A stretch of 64,000 bases of DNA from CBDDEC01 sp965198045 (lineage in GTDB: Bacteria > Chloroflexota > Dehalococcoidia > UBA2979). A program made the position numbers and the translations under genes. Every line of letters starts with the position of its first letter. The stretch's first letter is position 1. The DNA lies in contig CBDAOL010000010.1 of the NCBI GenBank assembly GCA_965198045.1, positions 186,001-250,000 on the forward strand, read 5' to 3'. This document shows, piece by piece, positions 43,647 to 51,036 of this stretch. The notes beneath the pieces were generated by a model. The model was given only the letters and a program-made list of their open reading frames with translations. It was not told the origin of the DNA and ran no database searches.

Positions 43647-43705
43647 GAGAGACTCCTTTGCTCTTGATCATGAGAGACTCCTTTGCTCTTGATCATGAGA
43701 GACTC
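43631..43705 (-). repeat. Three perfect 25-bp tandem repeats, each with a Shine-Dalgarno and ATG, at the aapJ start
   Basis: Units at 43631-43655, 43656-43680 and 43681-43705 are identical. On the minus strand each contains GGAG, a 5-base spacer (TCTCT is part of it) and ATGATCAAGAGC. Only the unit at 43631-43655 starts the real AapJ frame; because 25 is not a multiple of three, the two upstream starts read other frames. Function or accident is discussed in the findings. Confidence 0.95.
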
Positions 43706-43805
43706 TACGTCTATCCCCCTGTGGTAATGCCTTTGTCGAATGACAATGGACAATACAGCATTGAGGCCGTTCATCCAAGCCTCAGGGGGTTGCAAGGCTC
43801 AATCA

Positions 43806-44000
43806 TGAAGTGAACCGCCCCGGGTTTAATGGAGACTTGGTTCATTGAGTCCCGGCGGGGGCCGGACGGACTCACAATACTGACTGGCTTCGTACTCGGC
43901 GGGTGGCACGTAGCCGATGGCGCCGCTGAGCCGGCGGGGATTGAACCAGTCGACCCACTCGAGGGTGGCTCAGTTCGAGGTCCTCGAGCCCACGCCATGG
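43806..44000 (-). mobile_element. C-terminal end of an IS3-type transposase with its right end
   Basis: The minus frame reads LEWVDWFNPRRLSGAIGYVP and PAEYEASQYCESV, then NEPSLH and a stop, the standard end of IS3-family (IS2/IS51-like) OrfB. The terminal sequence TGAACCGCCCCGGG near 43810 is the matching element end. The rest of the element is absent. Confidence 0.8.
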
Positions 44001-44062
44001 GCCTCCGCCGAGGTAGGCTGGGAGGGCGTCGAAGAGACGGGACGTTCGCATGGGCCGAGCGC

Positions 44063-44557
44063 TCATCTTGCCTCCTCTGCTTCGCGCTCGGCTTCCTCGG
44101 CTTCCTCGGCTGCGAGCTCGGCCAGCGTCCGGGCGTGCTGCTCGGCAGGCCGGACGAACTCGAACGTGACCCTGCGGTCGCCCGTGACCTCCATGCCGCC
44201 CGAGTGCTCCACCTTCACGTTGTCCCTGAATTTGTGTGGCCTGTGGGCCTTGAGCAGGAAGATGAGCAGCGTGTCCGAGTAGACGGACTCGGCCCCCACG
44301 ACCTCGCCGGCGTACCAGACATCGCGCTTGATGCCCGTGGCACGGCGGCGGGCCTCGCCTTCGAGCAGATCCACGGCCTGCTCGAGCGCCTCGTCCCATG
44401 AGCGCCTGAACACCGTGCTCCGGTTACGTGTCCGGTAGGCGTGCTGGCGGGTCACCCCGGCCCCGCTGGCCGCGAGCGTGACGTTGCCCGTGGCCTTGAG
44501 CCGCTCGATGAACACACCCCGCCAGGCTGCAGCCGCCGTCATTATTTTAGTCGTCAC
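44063..44557 (-). CDS. Phage small-terminase-like DNA-binding protein
   Basis: 164 residues. FIERLKATGNVTLAASGAGV with TRQHAYRTRNRS is a helix-turn-helix of the kind found in small terminase and related phage proteins, followed by SWDEALEQAVDLLEGEARRR, YSDTLLIFLLKAHRPHKFRD and an acidic coiled-coil tail (AEEAEEAEREAEEAR). Small terminases recognise the packaging site. No large terminase or structural genes are nearby, so it is probably from a degraded prophage or a satellite. Two starts are possible (MTTK or MTAA). Confidence 0.75.
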   Translation of the reverse strand: MTTKIMTAAAAWRGVFIERLKATGNVTLAASGAGVTRQHAYRTRNRSTVFRRSWDEALEQAVDLLEGEARRRATGIKRDVWYAGEVVGAESVYSDTLLIFLLKAHRPHKFRDNVKVEHSGGMEVTGDRRVTFEFVRPAEQHARTLAELAAEEAEEAEREAEEAR

Positions 44558-44581
44558 CTTTCGTCTCGTGCAGCAGCCCGA

Positions 44582-44930
44582 TCAGCCGAGACGCCTCAGC
44601 ACCTTGCCGACCGTGGATGCGGGGCGGTCGACGATCGCACCCACCACCTCTGGACCGCCGCCGCTACGTTCGCGCACGGCGATGATCTCGGCTTCGGCCT
44701 CCCGCGAGAGTCGCCGCGGCTGGCGGTGAGGCGTGCAGGGCCGGTCGCGCAGGCTCGCCCAGCCCGCGGCGCGGTAGCGCACCCACCAGCGGTAGGCGCT
44801 GCTACGACTCGCGCCGTGGGCCAAAGCCGCCTCCTGGGGGTGGCGCCGTCGAGCACCGCTCGCACCACCCGACAGCGCGACTCGTACGAGTAGCGCATGC
44901 GCGCCGGCGGCAGCATAGGATCAGGCATCT
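44582..44930 (-). pseudogene. IS481-like transposase N-terminus with frameshift
   Basis: One frame gives YSYESRCRVVRAVLDGATP. After a frameshift the next gives LAHGASRSSAYRWWVRYRAA and GWASLRDRPCTPHRQPRRLS, with a second helix-turn-helix SREAEAEIIAVRERSG. This is the two-HTH N-terminus of IS481-family transposases. The DDE core is absent and the fragment ends at LRRLG. Confidence 0.75.
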
Positions 44931-44991
44931 GGGCCTCCTTCGGAACTTGGCGCTTCTTCAACCCCAAGTCTCGTCGGAGGCCCGGAAACGA

Positions 44992-45456
44992 TCAGCCGTC
45001 TCGAAGGTGTGTAGTCAGTACAGCTAGCCCTTGGATCAGGCGTGCGCCGACCGCGTCCGCGGGCACGTCCGATCCCCAGTCGTACGGCAGGGCGCGGGCC
45101 AGGAGTCGGCACGGCACGGCGCTCCGCCCGCCATCCCCCCAACCCTGACAGTGTGCAGCGCTCCGAGGCCGCTCGTCTCCCGTTCGCGCCAGCAGGCGAG
45201 CACCCGTGCGCAGGTGGGTCAACGTCCCTGCCGGCAAGCGCTGGCCGTCGCGCCACAGGGCGGTCCGCTTCCAACCCACCACCAACTCCAGCAGCGCTCC
45301 CAGCGCCGGCAGGCTCTCGGCGTCCAGCGGGACGGCGTGGACCGCTACCCCGTCGCCCCCCGTCACGGTCGTGCCTGGGATCTGCGCGGCCAGCGCCGTG
45401 GCCGCGGCATAGTGGGGCGACGACGAGCGGCCGAAGGTGAGGGTGTAGTGCGGCAT
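44992..45456 (-). CDS. Hypothetical protein, 154 aa
   Basis: Starts MPHYTLTFGRSSSPHYAAAT with GGAGC upstream and ends LIQGLAVLTTHLRDG. It has an alternating b/a pattern (HYTLTFG, TVTGGDGVAVHAVPLD), no signal peptide and no known motif. Normal-looking codon use over 154 codons supports a real gene. It lies between a small-terminase-like gene and a truncated integrase, so it may be cargo of that integrative element. Function unknown. Confidence 0.5.
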   Translation of the reverse strand: MPHYTLTFGRSSSPHYAAATALAAQIPGTTVTGGDGVAVHAVPLDAESLPALGALLELVVGWKRTALWRDGQRLPAGTLTHLRTGARLLARTGDERPRSAAHCQGWGDGGRSAVPCRLLARALPYDWGSDVPADAVGARLIQGLAVLTTHLRDG

Positions 45457-45562
45457 CTCGGCTCCTTCCGCTGGTCCATGGTCTTAGCTCGCGCCCCGCC
45501 GAGTGGCAAGTCTCCCCCGCGACTTGACGCCCGCCCGCCCGCCCACGAGCGTGCATGTCCCC

Positions 45563-46237
45563 ATGCCCGCCCCCACCATCCTCTCGGAGCTGATCGCCCT
45601 CTATCTCGCCCGCTGCCGGATCGAGGGCCTCTCACCACGCACCCAGCGCGCCTACAGCGAGACGCTGGCCCGGTTCCAGCGCAGCGTCGCCGCGCAGGGG
45701 GTGCCCGATGAGGCCGCGGCCGTGGAGACCGCGACCGTGATCCGCTACGGCGAGAGCTTTCAGGCCCGCCGGCCCGCCACCCGCCATCGCTACTTCCGCG
45801 AGGTGCGCTGCTTCTTCAACTGGTGCGTGGCCGCCGGCTTCCTCGACCACACGCCGTTCCGCGGCCTGCGCAACGTCCGCCTCCCGTCCGAGCTCGTACA
45901 GCCCTTCCGCCCCGCCGAGCTCGCGCGCCTGGTGGCGGCGTGCGATCCCGCCACCGCCGTCGGGCGGCGCGATGCCGCCGTGGTGCTGCTCTTCCTCGAC
46001 ACCGGCATCCGCTGCGCCGAGCCGAGCGCGCTCGACCTGGCCGACTGCGACCTCCCCCGCGGCCGCCTGCTGATTCGCCACGGCAAGGACAACAAGCAAC
46101 GCGTCGTCCCCTTCGCCCGCCGCTGCCGGGCCGCGCTCGAAGCCTACCTCGCCGTCCGCGGGCGGGCGCCGGGCCCGCTCGTGTGGGCCGTCACCGGGCC
46201 CGGCCAGCTGCGGCCCGGCGTGCGGCTCCAGCCCAAC
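45563..46237 (+). pseudogene. Tyrosine integrase, truncated by an IS6 fragment
   Basis: Paralogue of the integrase at 33554: LYLARCRIEGLSPRTQRAYS, RHRYFREVRCFFNWCVAAGF, LDTGIRCAEPSALDLADCDL and LIRHGKDNKQRVVPFARRC. The first catalytic Arg is present, but the His-x-x-Arg and Tyr regions are lost where IS6 sequence begins at 46238. The frame continues into the IS and ends later with unrelated residues. Inactive. Confidence 0.9.
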
Positions 46238-46443
46238 GGCTGCGTCAGATCTGAGGGCTCGAAAATGTGTGGTCTAGCCTCGTCTGAGCATGGACGAGGA
46301 GACGTCGGTGAACTGTCCGCACTGTGCATCCGCCGCCACGACCAGACGCCAGGGGCGCACGACGCTCGGCTACCAGCGGTTCAATTGTCGCTCGTGCAAG
46401 CGTCGCTTCAACGAGCGAACCGGCACGCCGTTCAACGATCTCC
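46238..46443 (+). mobile_element. IS6-family fragment, copy 2 (left end and zinc-ribbon codons only)
   Basis: Left end GGCTGCGTCAGATCTGAGGG, then MDEETSVNCPHCASAATTRR and FNCRSCKRRFNERTGTPFND. Homology ends after NDLQ at 46443, where a helicase fragment follows in frame. It joins a truncated integrase to a truncated helicase. Confidence 0.88.
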
Positions 46444-46850
46444 AGTCGTCCGAGCGCTCATACCAGATGTCGGGCGAATACCTGAGGCTCTTCGAGAATG
46501 TGCTCGCCTATTGCAGGGAGTCGGTCTCCGCGGGCGATGGCATGCGGCAGCAGCAGCGCCGAGTACGGTACTGGGCAGTGATCGCGATCTTGCGTTGCCT
46601 GCTCTCGAGCCCGGCCGCCGCTGAGGTGATGCTGGAGAAGCGTGCCGAGAGAAGAGAACGCTCGGCCGCGGCCGAGGATACCGACGTCGATGAGGTGTTC
46701 GCGGCTCAGGTGCTCGACTCGGTTGACGAAGAGGATCCCTCGGACTACGTGCCAACGGCGCCGCTCGATGATCCGGAAGCGGAGTTCACCAGCAACGAGC
46801 TTCGGCGGCTGGACGGCTTCCTCAGGACTGCGCGCGGACTGGCGAGATCG
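46444..46850 (+). pseudogene. Internal fragment of a large SNF2/helicase-type protein
   Basis: SGEYLRLFENVLAYCRESVS, GMRQQQRRVRYWAVIAILRC, LLSSPAAAEVMLEKRAERRE and DYVPTAPLDDPEAEFTSNEL form a helical segment like that between the two helicase lobes of long (over 1000 residues) SNF2-type helicases found in defence loci. No helicase motif is included, so the assignment rests on overall pattern. The frame loses resemblance after about 46850. Nothing identifiable follows up to 47118. Confidence 0.45.
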
Positions 46851-47118
46851 AGGTGCCGGTCTACGTTCCCGTCCAAGGCGTCGCTGTATTTCCCGCTCGC
46901 AGTGGCGGTACTCGGGCTCGATGCGTTTGGCCCAGAGGTCCGCCGGCCACGGGAATTCGCTCCTTGAGCAGCCGGTGCGGTGTCATGCTCTCCTTGCGTT
47001 GAACCGGTCCAACGAATCGCGTTTGTCCGCGCGCCGGACGAAGTGCGTATCGAGCTGGTCGAGCTCAGAACGTAGAACAAGACGAGGCGGCCCTGGGACG
47101 CACTTCGGCTCAGCCCGG

Positions 47119-48225
47119 TTACCCCTGGCCGGTTCGCCGGGCGATTTCGTCGGCCTTGCGCCGCCGCCGCGCATCCCGGCCGGCCGTGTCCTCGATGTGG
47201 TCGGGGGCTCTCTCGTCACCGCGGAACAGCCCCGTCAGCCCCCCTCGCAGGCGGCGCCAGAGCGCTTCGCGCGGCGCGGCGCTCTCGCGCTGCTGCACGT
47301 CGTCCGCCGGACCGTCGTCATAGTGCCCGTGGATGACGCGCGGCCATTCGGATGCCGCCTCCGCTCCCAAGAGGATGATGTTCGCGCTGACGTAGACGAA
47401 GAAGAGGAAGGCGACGACGGTGCCGAGCGAGCCGTATACGGCGTCGTAGTTGCCGAAGTAACGGAGGTAGAGGGCGAACCCATTCTTCACCGCCTCGAAC
47501 AGCACGGCCGCGAGCAGCGCGCCGGGCCAGATGGAGCGGAACCGGGTCTTCACGCTCGGCACGAACTTGAACAGGACCATGAAGGTCACGAACGAGAGCA
47601 GCAACGGCACGAACACCGCCGCCACTTCCAGGCTGAGCGTGGCGCCGGAGCCCAGGGGCCCGAGCGCGTCCGAAAGGTCGTCGCTGACCCGACGTGCAAC
47701 CTGCAGGAAGATCGTCGCGCCCACGGACAGGCCCATGAGGATGCCCAGGCTCAGCACCATCACGAAGTCCAGTAGCTTGCCGTGCAGGAAGGGACGCTTG
47801 TAGTCGGTGTCCCAGGCCTGGTTGAGCGCCCGCCGCAACGCCCCCATCATGCCCGAGGCCGACCACATCAGGCCGACGATGCTGACCACTCCCGCCACAG
47901 AGATCCCGGTCGTGAGGCCGCCGATGGCGCTCTCCAGGTCCTCGCGGCCCTCCCCCTCCGAAAGCGGCAGCGCGTCGAACAGGCTCTCGACCAGATCCTC
48001 GCGCACGCTCTCGTTCACGAGCACGAGGCCGCTGATCGCGAGGAACAGCAGCGCGAGCGGGAAAATCGAGAACAGCACATAGTAGGAGATGCCGGCGGCG
48101 AGTTGAGGGCACTGGTCGGTGCCGAACTCCCGGACCGTCTCGCGTACCAGCAAGCGGACGTCGCGCCACCACCACCGCGCGTTCACGGCCCACCAGTGCC
48201 ACCAGTAGCGGGGCTCGGCGTGCAT
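47119..48225 (-). CDS. YihY/BrkB-family (UPF0761) inner-membrane protein
   Basis: 368 residues from ATG 48225. FGTDQCPQLAAGISYYVLFS is the signature first span, followed by IVGLMWSASGMMGALRRALN, AWDTDYKRPFLHGKLLDFVM, YGSLGTVVAFLFFVYVSANI and ILLGAEAASEWPRV. Six or so membrane segments and a charged cytoplasmic tail of 65 residues. The old name ribonuclease BN is a misassignment; the role is unknown, possibly transport. The frame is open a further 70 codons upstream but that part is Arg/Pro-rich and not family-like. Intact. Confidence 0.92.
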   Translation of the reverse strand: MHAEPRYWWHWWAVNARWWWRDVRLLVRETVREFGTDQCPQLAAGISYYVLFSIFPLALLFLAISGLVLVNESVREDLVESLFDALPLSEGEGREDLESAIGGLTTGISVAGVVSIVGLMWSASGMMGALRRALNQAWDTDYKRPFLHGKLLDFVMVLSLGILMGLSVGATIFLQVARRVSDDLSDALGPLGSGATLSLEVAAVFVPLLLSFVTFMVLFKFVPSVKTRFRSIWPGALLAAVLFEAVKNGFALYLRYFGNYDAVYGSLGTVVAFLFFVYVSANIILLGAEAASEWPRVIHGHYDDGPADDVQQRESAAPREALWRRLRGGLTGLFRGDERAPDHIEDTAGRDARRRRKADEIARRTGQG

Positions 48226-48465
48226 GCGTCCAGTATCGTCATTCCTCGCCGGCCGCGCCCGGAACGCGAGGGGACGGACCAGAGAGGTGGGGGATCCCGC
48301 GTGCAGAGGAACCGGTGCCGCTGATCCGCCCGCGGTGGGCGTGGAGGCTCGCCGGCGCCCGCGCGGAGCGCACGGCGGCGGGTCCGCGTGTTGACGCGCG
48401 CAGCGGGCTCCGTGAAGATGAGCCCCTACTGACAACCTGAACTGATCGGGATGGGGGTGAGTCGC

Positions 48466-49095
48466 ATGGCCGACGAGCAGGAGATTGGGGCGCGGGTCAA
48501 GAACAGCATCATTGGCGTGATCCGCGGCAGCGGTGAGATCACGCAGGCGGTGGTCGAGACGGTCGCCTCGACTGTACAGAGCGCCATCAAGGAGACGGGC
48601 GAAACCGGCGGCGCCGCCGGGAGTGTGGCCGTGGGGGCCGTCAAGGGCGCCATCGACGCCGTCGGCGACGTCGGCGGGCAGGCAGCGGAGACCGCGGCCG
48701 ATACCGTGACGGCGGCTGTGGAGTCGGCCAGCAAGGTCGGAGCCTCAGTCGGGAACGCAGCGAAGGGCGCGGTCATTGGCGCGGTGCGCGGCTCGGCCGA
48801 GGCGGGCAGCGAGTCGCTGGAGGCTATCGGGCAGACGAGCCGCACTGTGGTGAGTGAGGCGTCGGCCGTGGGCGCCGACATCACGACCGCCGCGTTGGGC
48901 GCCGTCGAAGGCGCCATCGAGGCCGCGAAGGACACCACCGTGAACGTGGAGGAGGCGGCGGCGGCCGCGGCGACCGGCGCCATCGAGGCGGCCGGCGAGG
49001 TCAGCGAGGCTGCCGCGGTGCGGGTCCGTCGATCCGTTGAGGGCACCATCCAGGGCGTGAAGGTGGTCGCCAAGACGACGATCGGCAGGGAGTAG
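48466..49095 (+). CDS. Ala-rich amphipathic helical repeat protein, 209 aa
   Basis: MADEQEIGARVKNSIIGVIR, then many short repeats built on GAVxGAI/AAxxAAxxVG units (GAVKGAIDAVGDVG, GAVIGAVRGSAEAG, GAVEGAIEAAKDTT), ending RVRRSVEGTIQGVKVVAKTT. It is almost devoid of aromatic residues and has glycine at regular spacing, like LEA-type or membrane-associated apolipoprotein-like proteins. Start 48466 has GGGGTGAG at good spacing; ATG 48451 is five codons earlier. Function unknown; a stress or membrane-coating role is a guess. Confidence 0.75.
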   Translation: MADEQEIGARVKNSIIGVIRGSGEITQAVVETVASTVQSAIKETGETGGAAGSVAVGAVKGAIDAVGDVGGQAAETAADTVTAAVESASKVGASVGNAAKGAVIGAVRGSAEAGSESLEAIGQTSRTVVSEASAVGADITTAALGAVEGAIEAAKDTTVNVEEAAAAAATGAIEAAGEVSEAAAVRVRRSVEGTIQGVKVVAKTTIGRE

Positions 49096-49130
49096 CCGCG
49101 GCCCACTCCCTGCGCGCGACCGGAGAGTGC

Positions 49131-49212
49131 CTGTGGGGCACGAAAATCTGATCCGGCACGCAACTTGCGCGTGAACTAGCTTCGTTCCGGTGGTCCGAGA
49201 TCTGACACTGCC
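49131..49212 (+). mobile_element. IS6-type right-end remnant
   Basis: CCGAGATCTGACACTGCC at 49195-49212 corresponds to the IS6 right end (complement GGCAGTGTCAGA...CGG). It stands exactly where the hydrolase fragment at 49213 breaks. The bases before it include CTGTGGGGCACGAAAATCTG, which recurs near 34573. Confidence 0.5.
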
Positions 49213-49539
49213 GATGAGACATCGCTCCGCCGCCTGAGGTAACTCAGCGCCGCCTCGGCGTCGAGGTAGAACCCCTCCTCAGAGGGGCTGCCCTCGCTGG
49301 CGCCGTAGCCCCGGTAGTCAAAGATGAGTACGTTGACCCCAAGCTTGTCGTGGAGACGCTTCAGGTTGTCGAGTCGGTTGCTGATGTTTCCCGCGTTCCC
49401 ATGGAACCAGAGCCAGGTCACATCCTCCTCGCCCGGGATGAACCACCCGTGAAGTCGGATGCCGTCGCTGCTGAGAAAAGAGGCGTCTTCGTAAGCCAGA
49501 CCGTAATCGGACGGCGCCCCTGTCAGCCCCCTCTCCGGG
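49213..49539 (-). pseudogene. Alpha/beta hydrolase N-terminal fragment between two IS6 ends
   Basis: The minus frame gives YEDASFLSSDGIRLHGWFIP, VTWLWFHGNAGNISNRLDNL, VNVLIFDYRGYGASEGSPSE and LDAEAALSYLRRR. HGNAGN and DYRGYGxSxG are typical of the BEM46/YfhR group of serine hydrolases. The nucleophile elbow would follow but is lost at the IS6 end (49212); the start is lost at the IS6 left end (49540). Confidence 0.85.
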
Positions 49540-50491
49540 GGTTGCGTCAGATCTCGGGGCTCGACTGCGTGGCCTAGCCTCGTCTGAGCACGGACGAGGA
49601 GATGCCGGTGAACTGTCCGCACTGCGAGTCAACCGCCACGACCAGGCGCAAGGCCTCGACGACGCTCGGCTACCGGCGGTTCAATTGTCGCTCGTGCCAG
49701 CGTCGATTCAATGAGCGGACCGGCACTCCCTTCAACGATCTCCACTACCCCACCGACGTGGTGCTCCTCGCGGTGCTCTGGCGACTTCGATACAAGCTGA
49801 GTTTCCGCGACGTCGCAGAGATGCTCCTCCAGCGCGGCATTGAGACCACGCACGAGACCATCCGCACCTGGGAGTTCCGGTTCGCTCCGTTGCTCGCCGA
49901 GCAGCTGCGCGCCAAGCGGCGCGGCCGCGCCGGAGTCTCCTGGTACCTCGACGAGACCTACGTGAAGGTCGGTGGGCGCTGGTGTTACCTCTATCGGGCG
50001 ATCGACCACAAGGGTGATCTGATCGACTCGATGCTGAGCGAGCACCGCGACAAGCATGCAGCGCGTCGGTTCCTGAAGCGGCTGCTCGAGGTCGCCGAGG
50101 GCAGACCTCGGCGCATCACCACGGACCTCCACCCGGCCTATCGCCGGGCGATCCGCTGGATCATCGGCCGCAAGGCTTGGCATCGCACGACGCAGTACCT
50201 CAACAACTACACCGAGCAGAGCCATCGCGCGGTGAAGCAGCGCTACTACCCGATGCTGGGCTTCGGGAGCTTCGAGTCAGCGTCGCGATTCTGCACGGCG
50301 TTCGACGAGCTGCGACAGTACCTCCGCGTGCGCCGACGCGGTGGCGACCACGTTGCGCTGCCGGAGCAGCGGCGACTCTTCCTCGTGCGCTGGCACTCGC
50401 TGATCGAGGAGGCAGTCGCGGCGTAGACAACCGCTTGAACCGCTCCGTTCCCGCGCATCGGGTCCGCCGTGCCCCGAATTCTGACACTGCC
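49540..50491 (+). mobile_element. IS6-family element, copy 3, complete
   Basis: Left end GGTTGCGTCAGATCTCGGGG and right end complement GGCAGTGTCAGAATTCGGGG match at most positions. It contains an intact transposase. The flanking 8-mers TCTCCGGG and CGCGCACG differ, so there is no target duplication: the two sides were brought together by recombination. Its right end recurs inverted at 63974. Confidence 0.9.
49602..50426 (+). CDS. IS6-family transposase, intact, 274 aa
   Basis: Zinc ribbon CPHCESTATT...FNCRSCQRRF, then a DDE core: SWYLDETYVKVGGRWCYLYR (Asp), RITTDLHPAYRRAIRW (Asp), NNYTEQSHRAVKQRYYPM (Glu). Length is a little above the classical IS26 enzyme because of the N-terminal ribbon. 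IS6 elements move by cointegrate formation and by targeted recombination between copies, which fits the several mosaic junctions in this window. Start ATG 49602; GTG 49608 also possible. Confidence 0.94.
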   Translation: MPVNCPHCESTATTRRKASTTLGYRRFNCRSCQRRFNERTGTPFNDLHYPTDVVLLAVLWRLRYKLSFRDVAEMLLQRGIETTHETIRTWEFRFAPLLAEQLRAKRRGRAGVSWYLDETYVKVGGRWCYLYRAIDHKGDLIDSMLSEHRDKHAARRFLKRLLEVAEGRPRRITTDLHPAYRRAIRWIIGRKAWHRTTQYLNNYTEQSHRAVKQRYYPMLGFGSFESASRFCTAFDELRQYLRVRRRGGDHVALPEQRRLFLVRWHSLIEEAVAA

Positions 50492-51023
50492 CGCGCACGT
50501 CATAGGAGTGTCGTTCGGCGGGATGGTGGGGCAGGAGCTCGCCATCCGCTACCCCGAGCGCGTCGACCAAGCTGTTTTCGCCTGCTCCTCGAGCGGTGGC
50601 GCGGGGAGGCCGTCGTACCCGATCCACACCTACCTCGACATGACGCCCGCCGAGGCGGCGCGGACGTCGCTCGGCGTCGTCGACACGCGTCACCACAAGG
50701 GGTGGTTCGAGGCGAACGCGGACCTGCTCGCGCGAGCGACCGAGGCCCGCGCCCGCCAGCGTGACCCCGAGGTGGCCGAGGGCATTCGTTGCCAGATGCT
50801 GGCCCGAGCGGAGCACGACACCTACGAGCGCCTGCCCCAGATCGTCGCGCCGGTCCTCGTCGCGGGCGGTCGTTACGACGGCCAGGCGCCGCCGCAGAAC
50901 CAGGAGGCGCTTGCCTCGCAGATCCCGGGCGCCCTCCTCGAGTGGTTCGAGGGCGGCCACGGCTTTCTGCGCGAGGATCCGAGGGCATTCCCCCGCTTCG
51001 CGGAGTTCCTGCTCGGAGAGTAG
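50492..51023 (+). pseudogene. Alpha/beta hydrolase, N-terminus replaced by IS6 end
   Basis: RAHVIGVSFGGMVGQELAIR holds the nucleophile Ser (GVSFGG), LPQIVAPVLVAGGRYDGQAP the acid and FEGGHGFLRE the catalytic His. The first 90 or so residues with the oxyanion hole are missing. An open frame starts in the IS6 end at ATG-like GTG 50469 (MPRILTLP), giving 184 residues, but this start is created by the element. 3-oxoadipate enol-lactonase-type hydrolases look similar. Inactive is the likelier outcome. Confidence 0.85.
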
Positions 51024-51036
51024 GCGCGCCCGGTCG

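Noticed and set aside
50469..50491. MPRILTLP as the native start of the alpha/beta hydrolase
   Set aside because: These codons are the IS6 right end and occur again, reversed, at 63974-64000 next to an unrelated gene.
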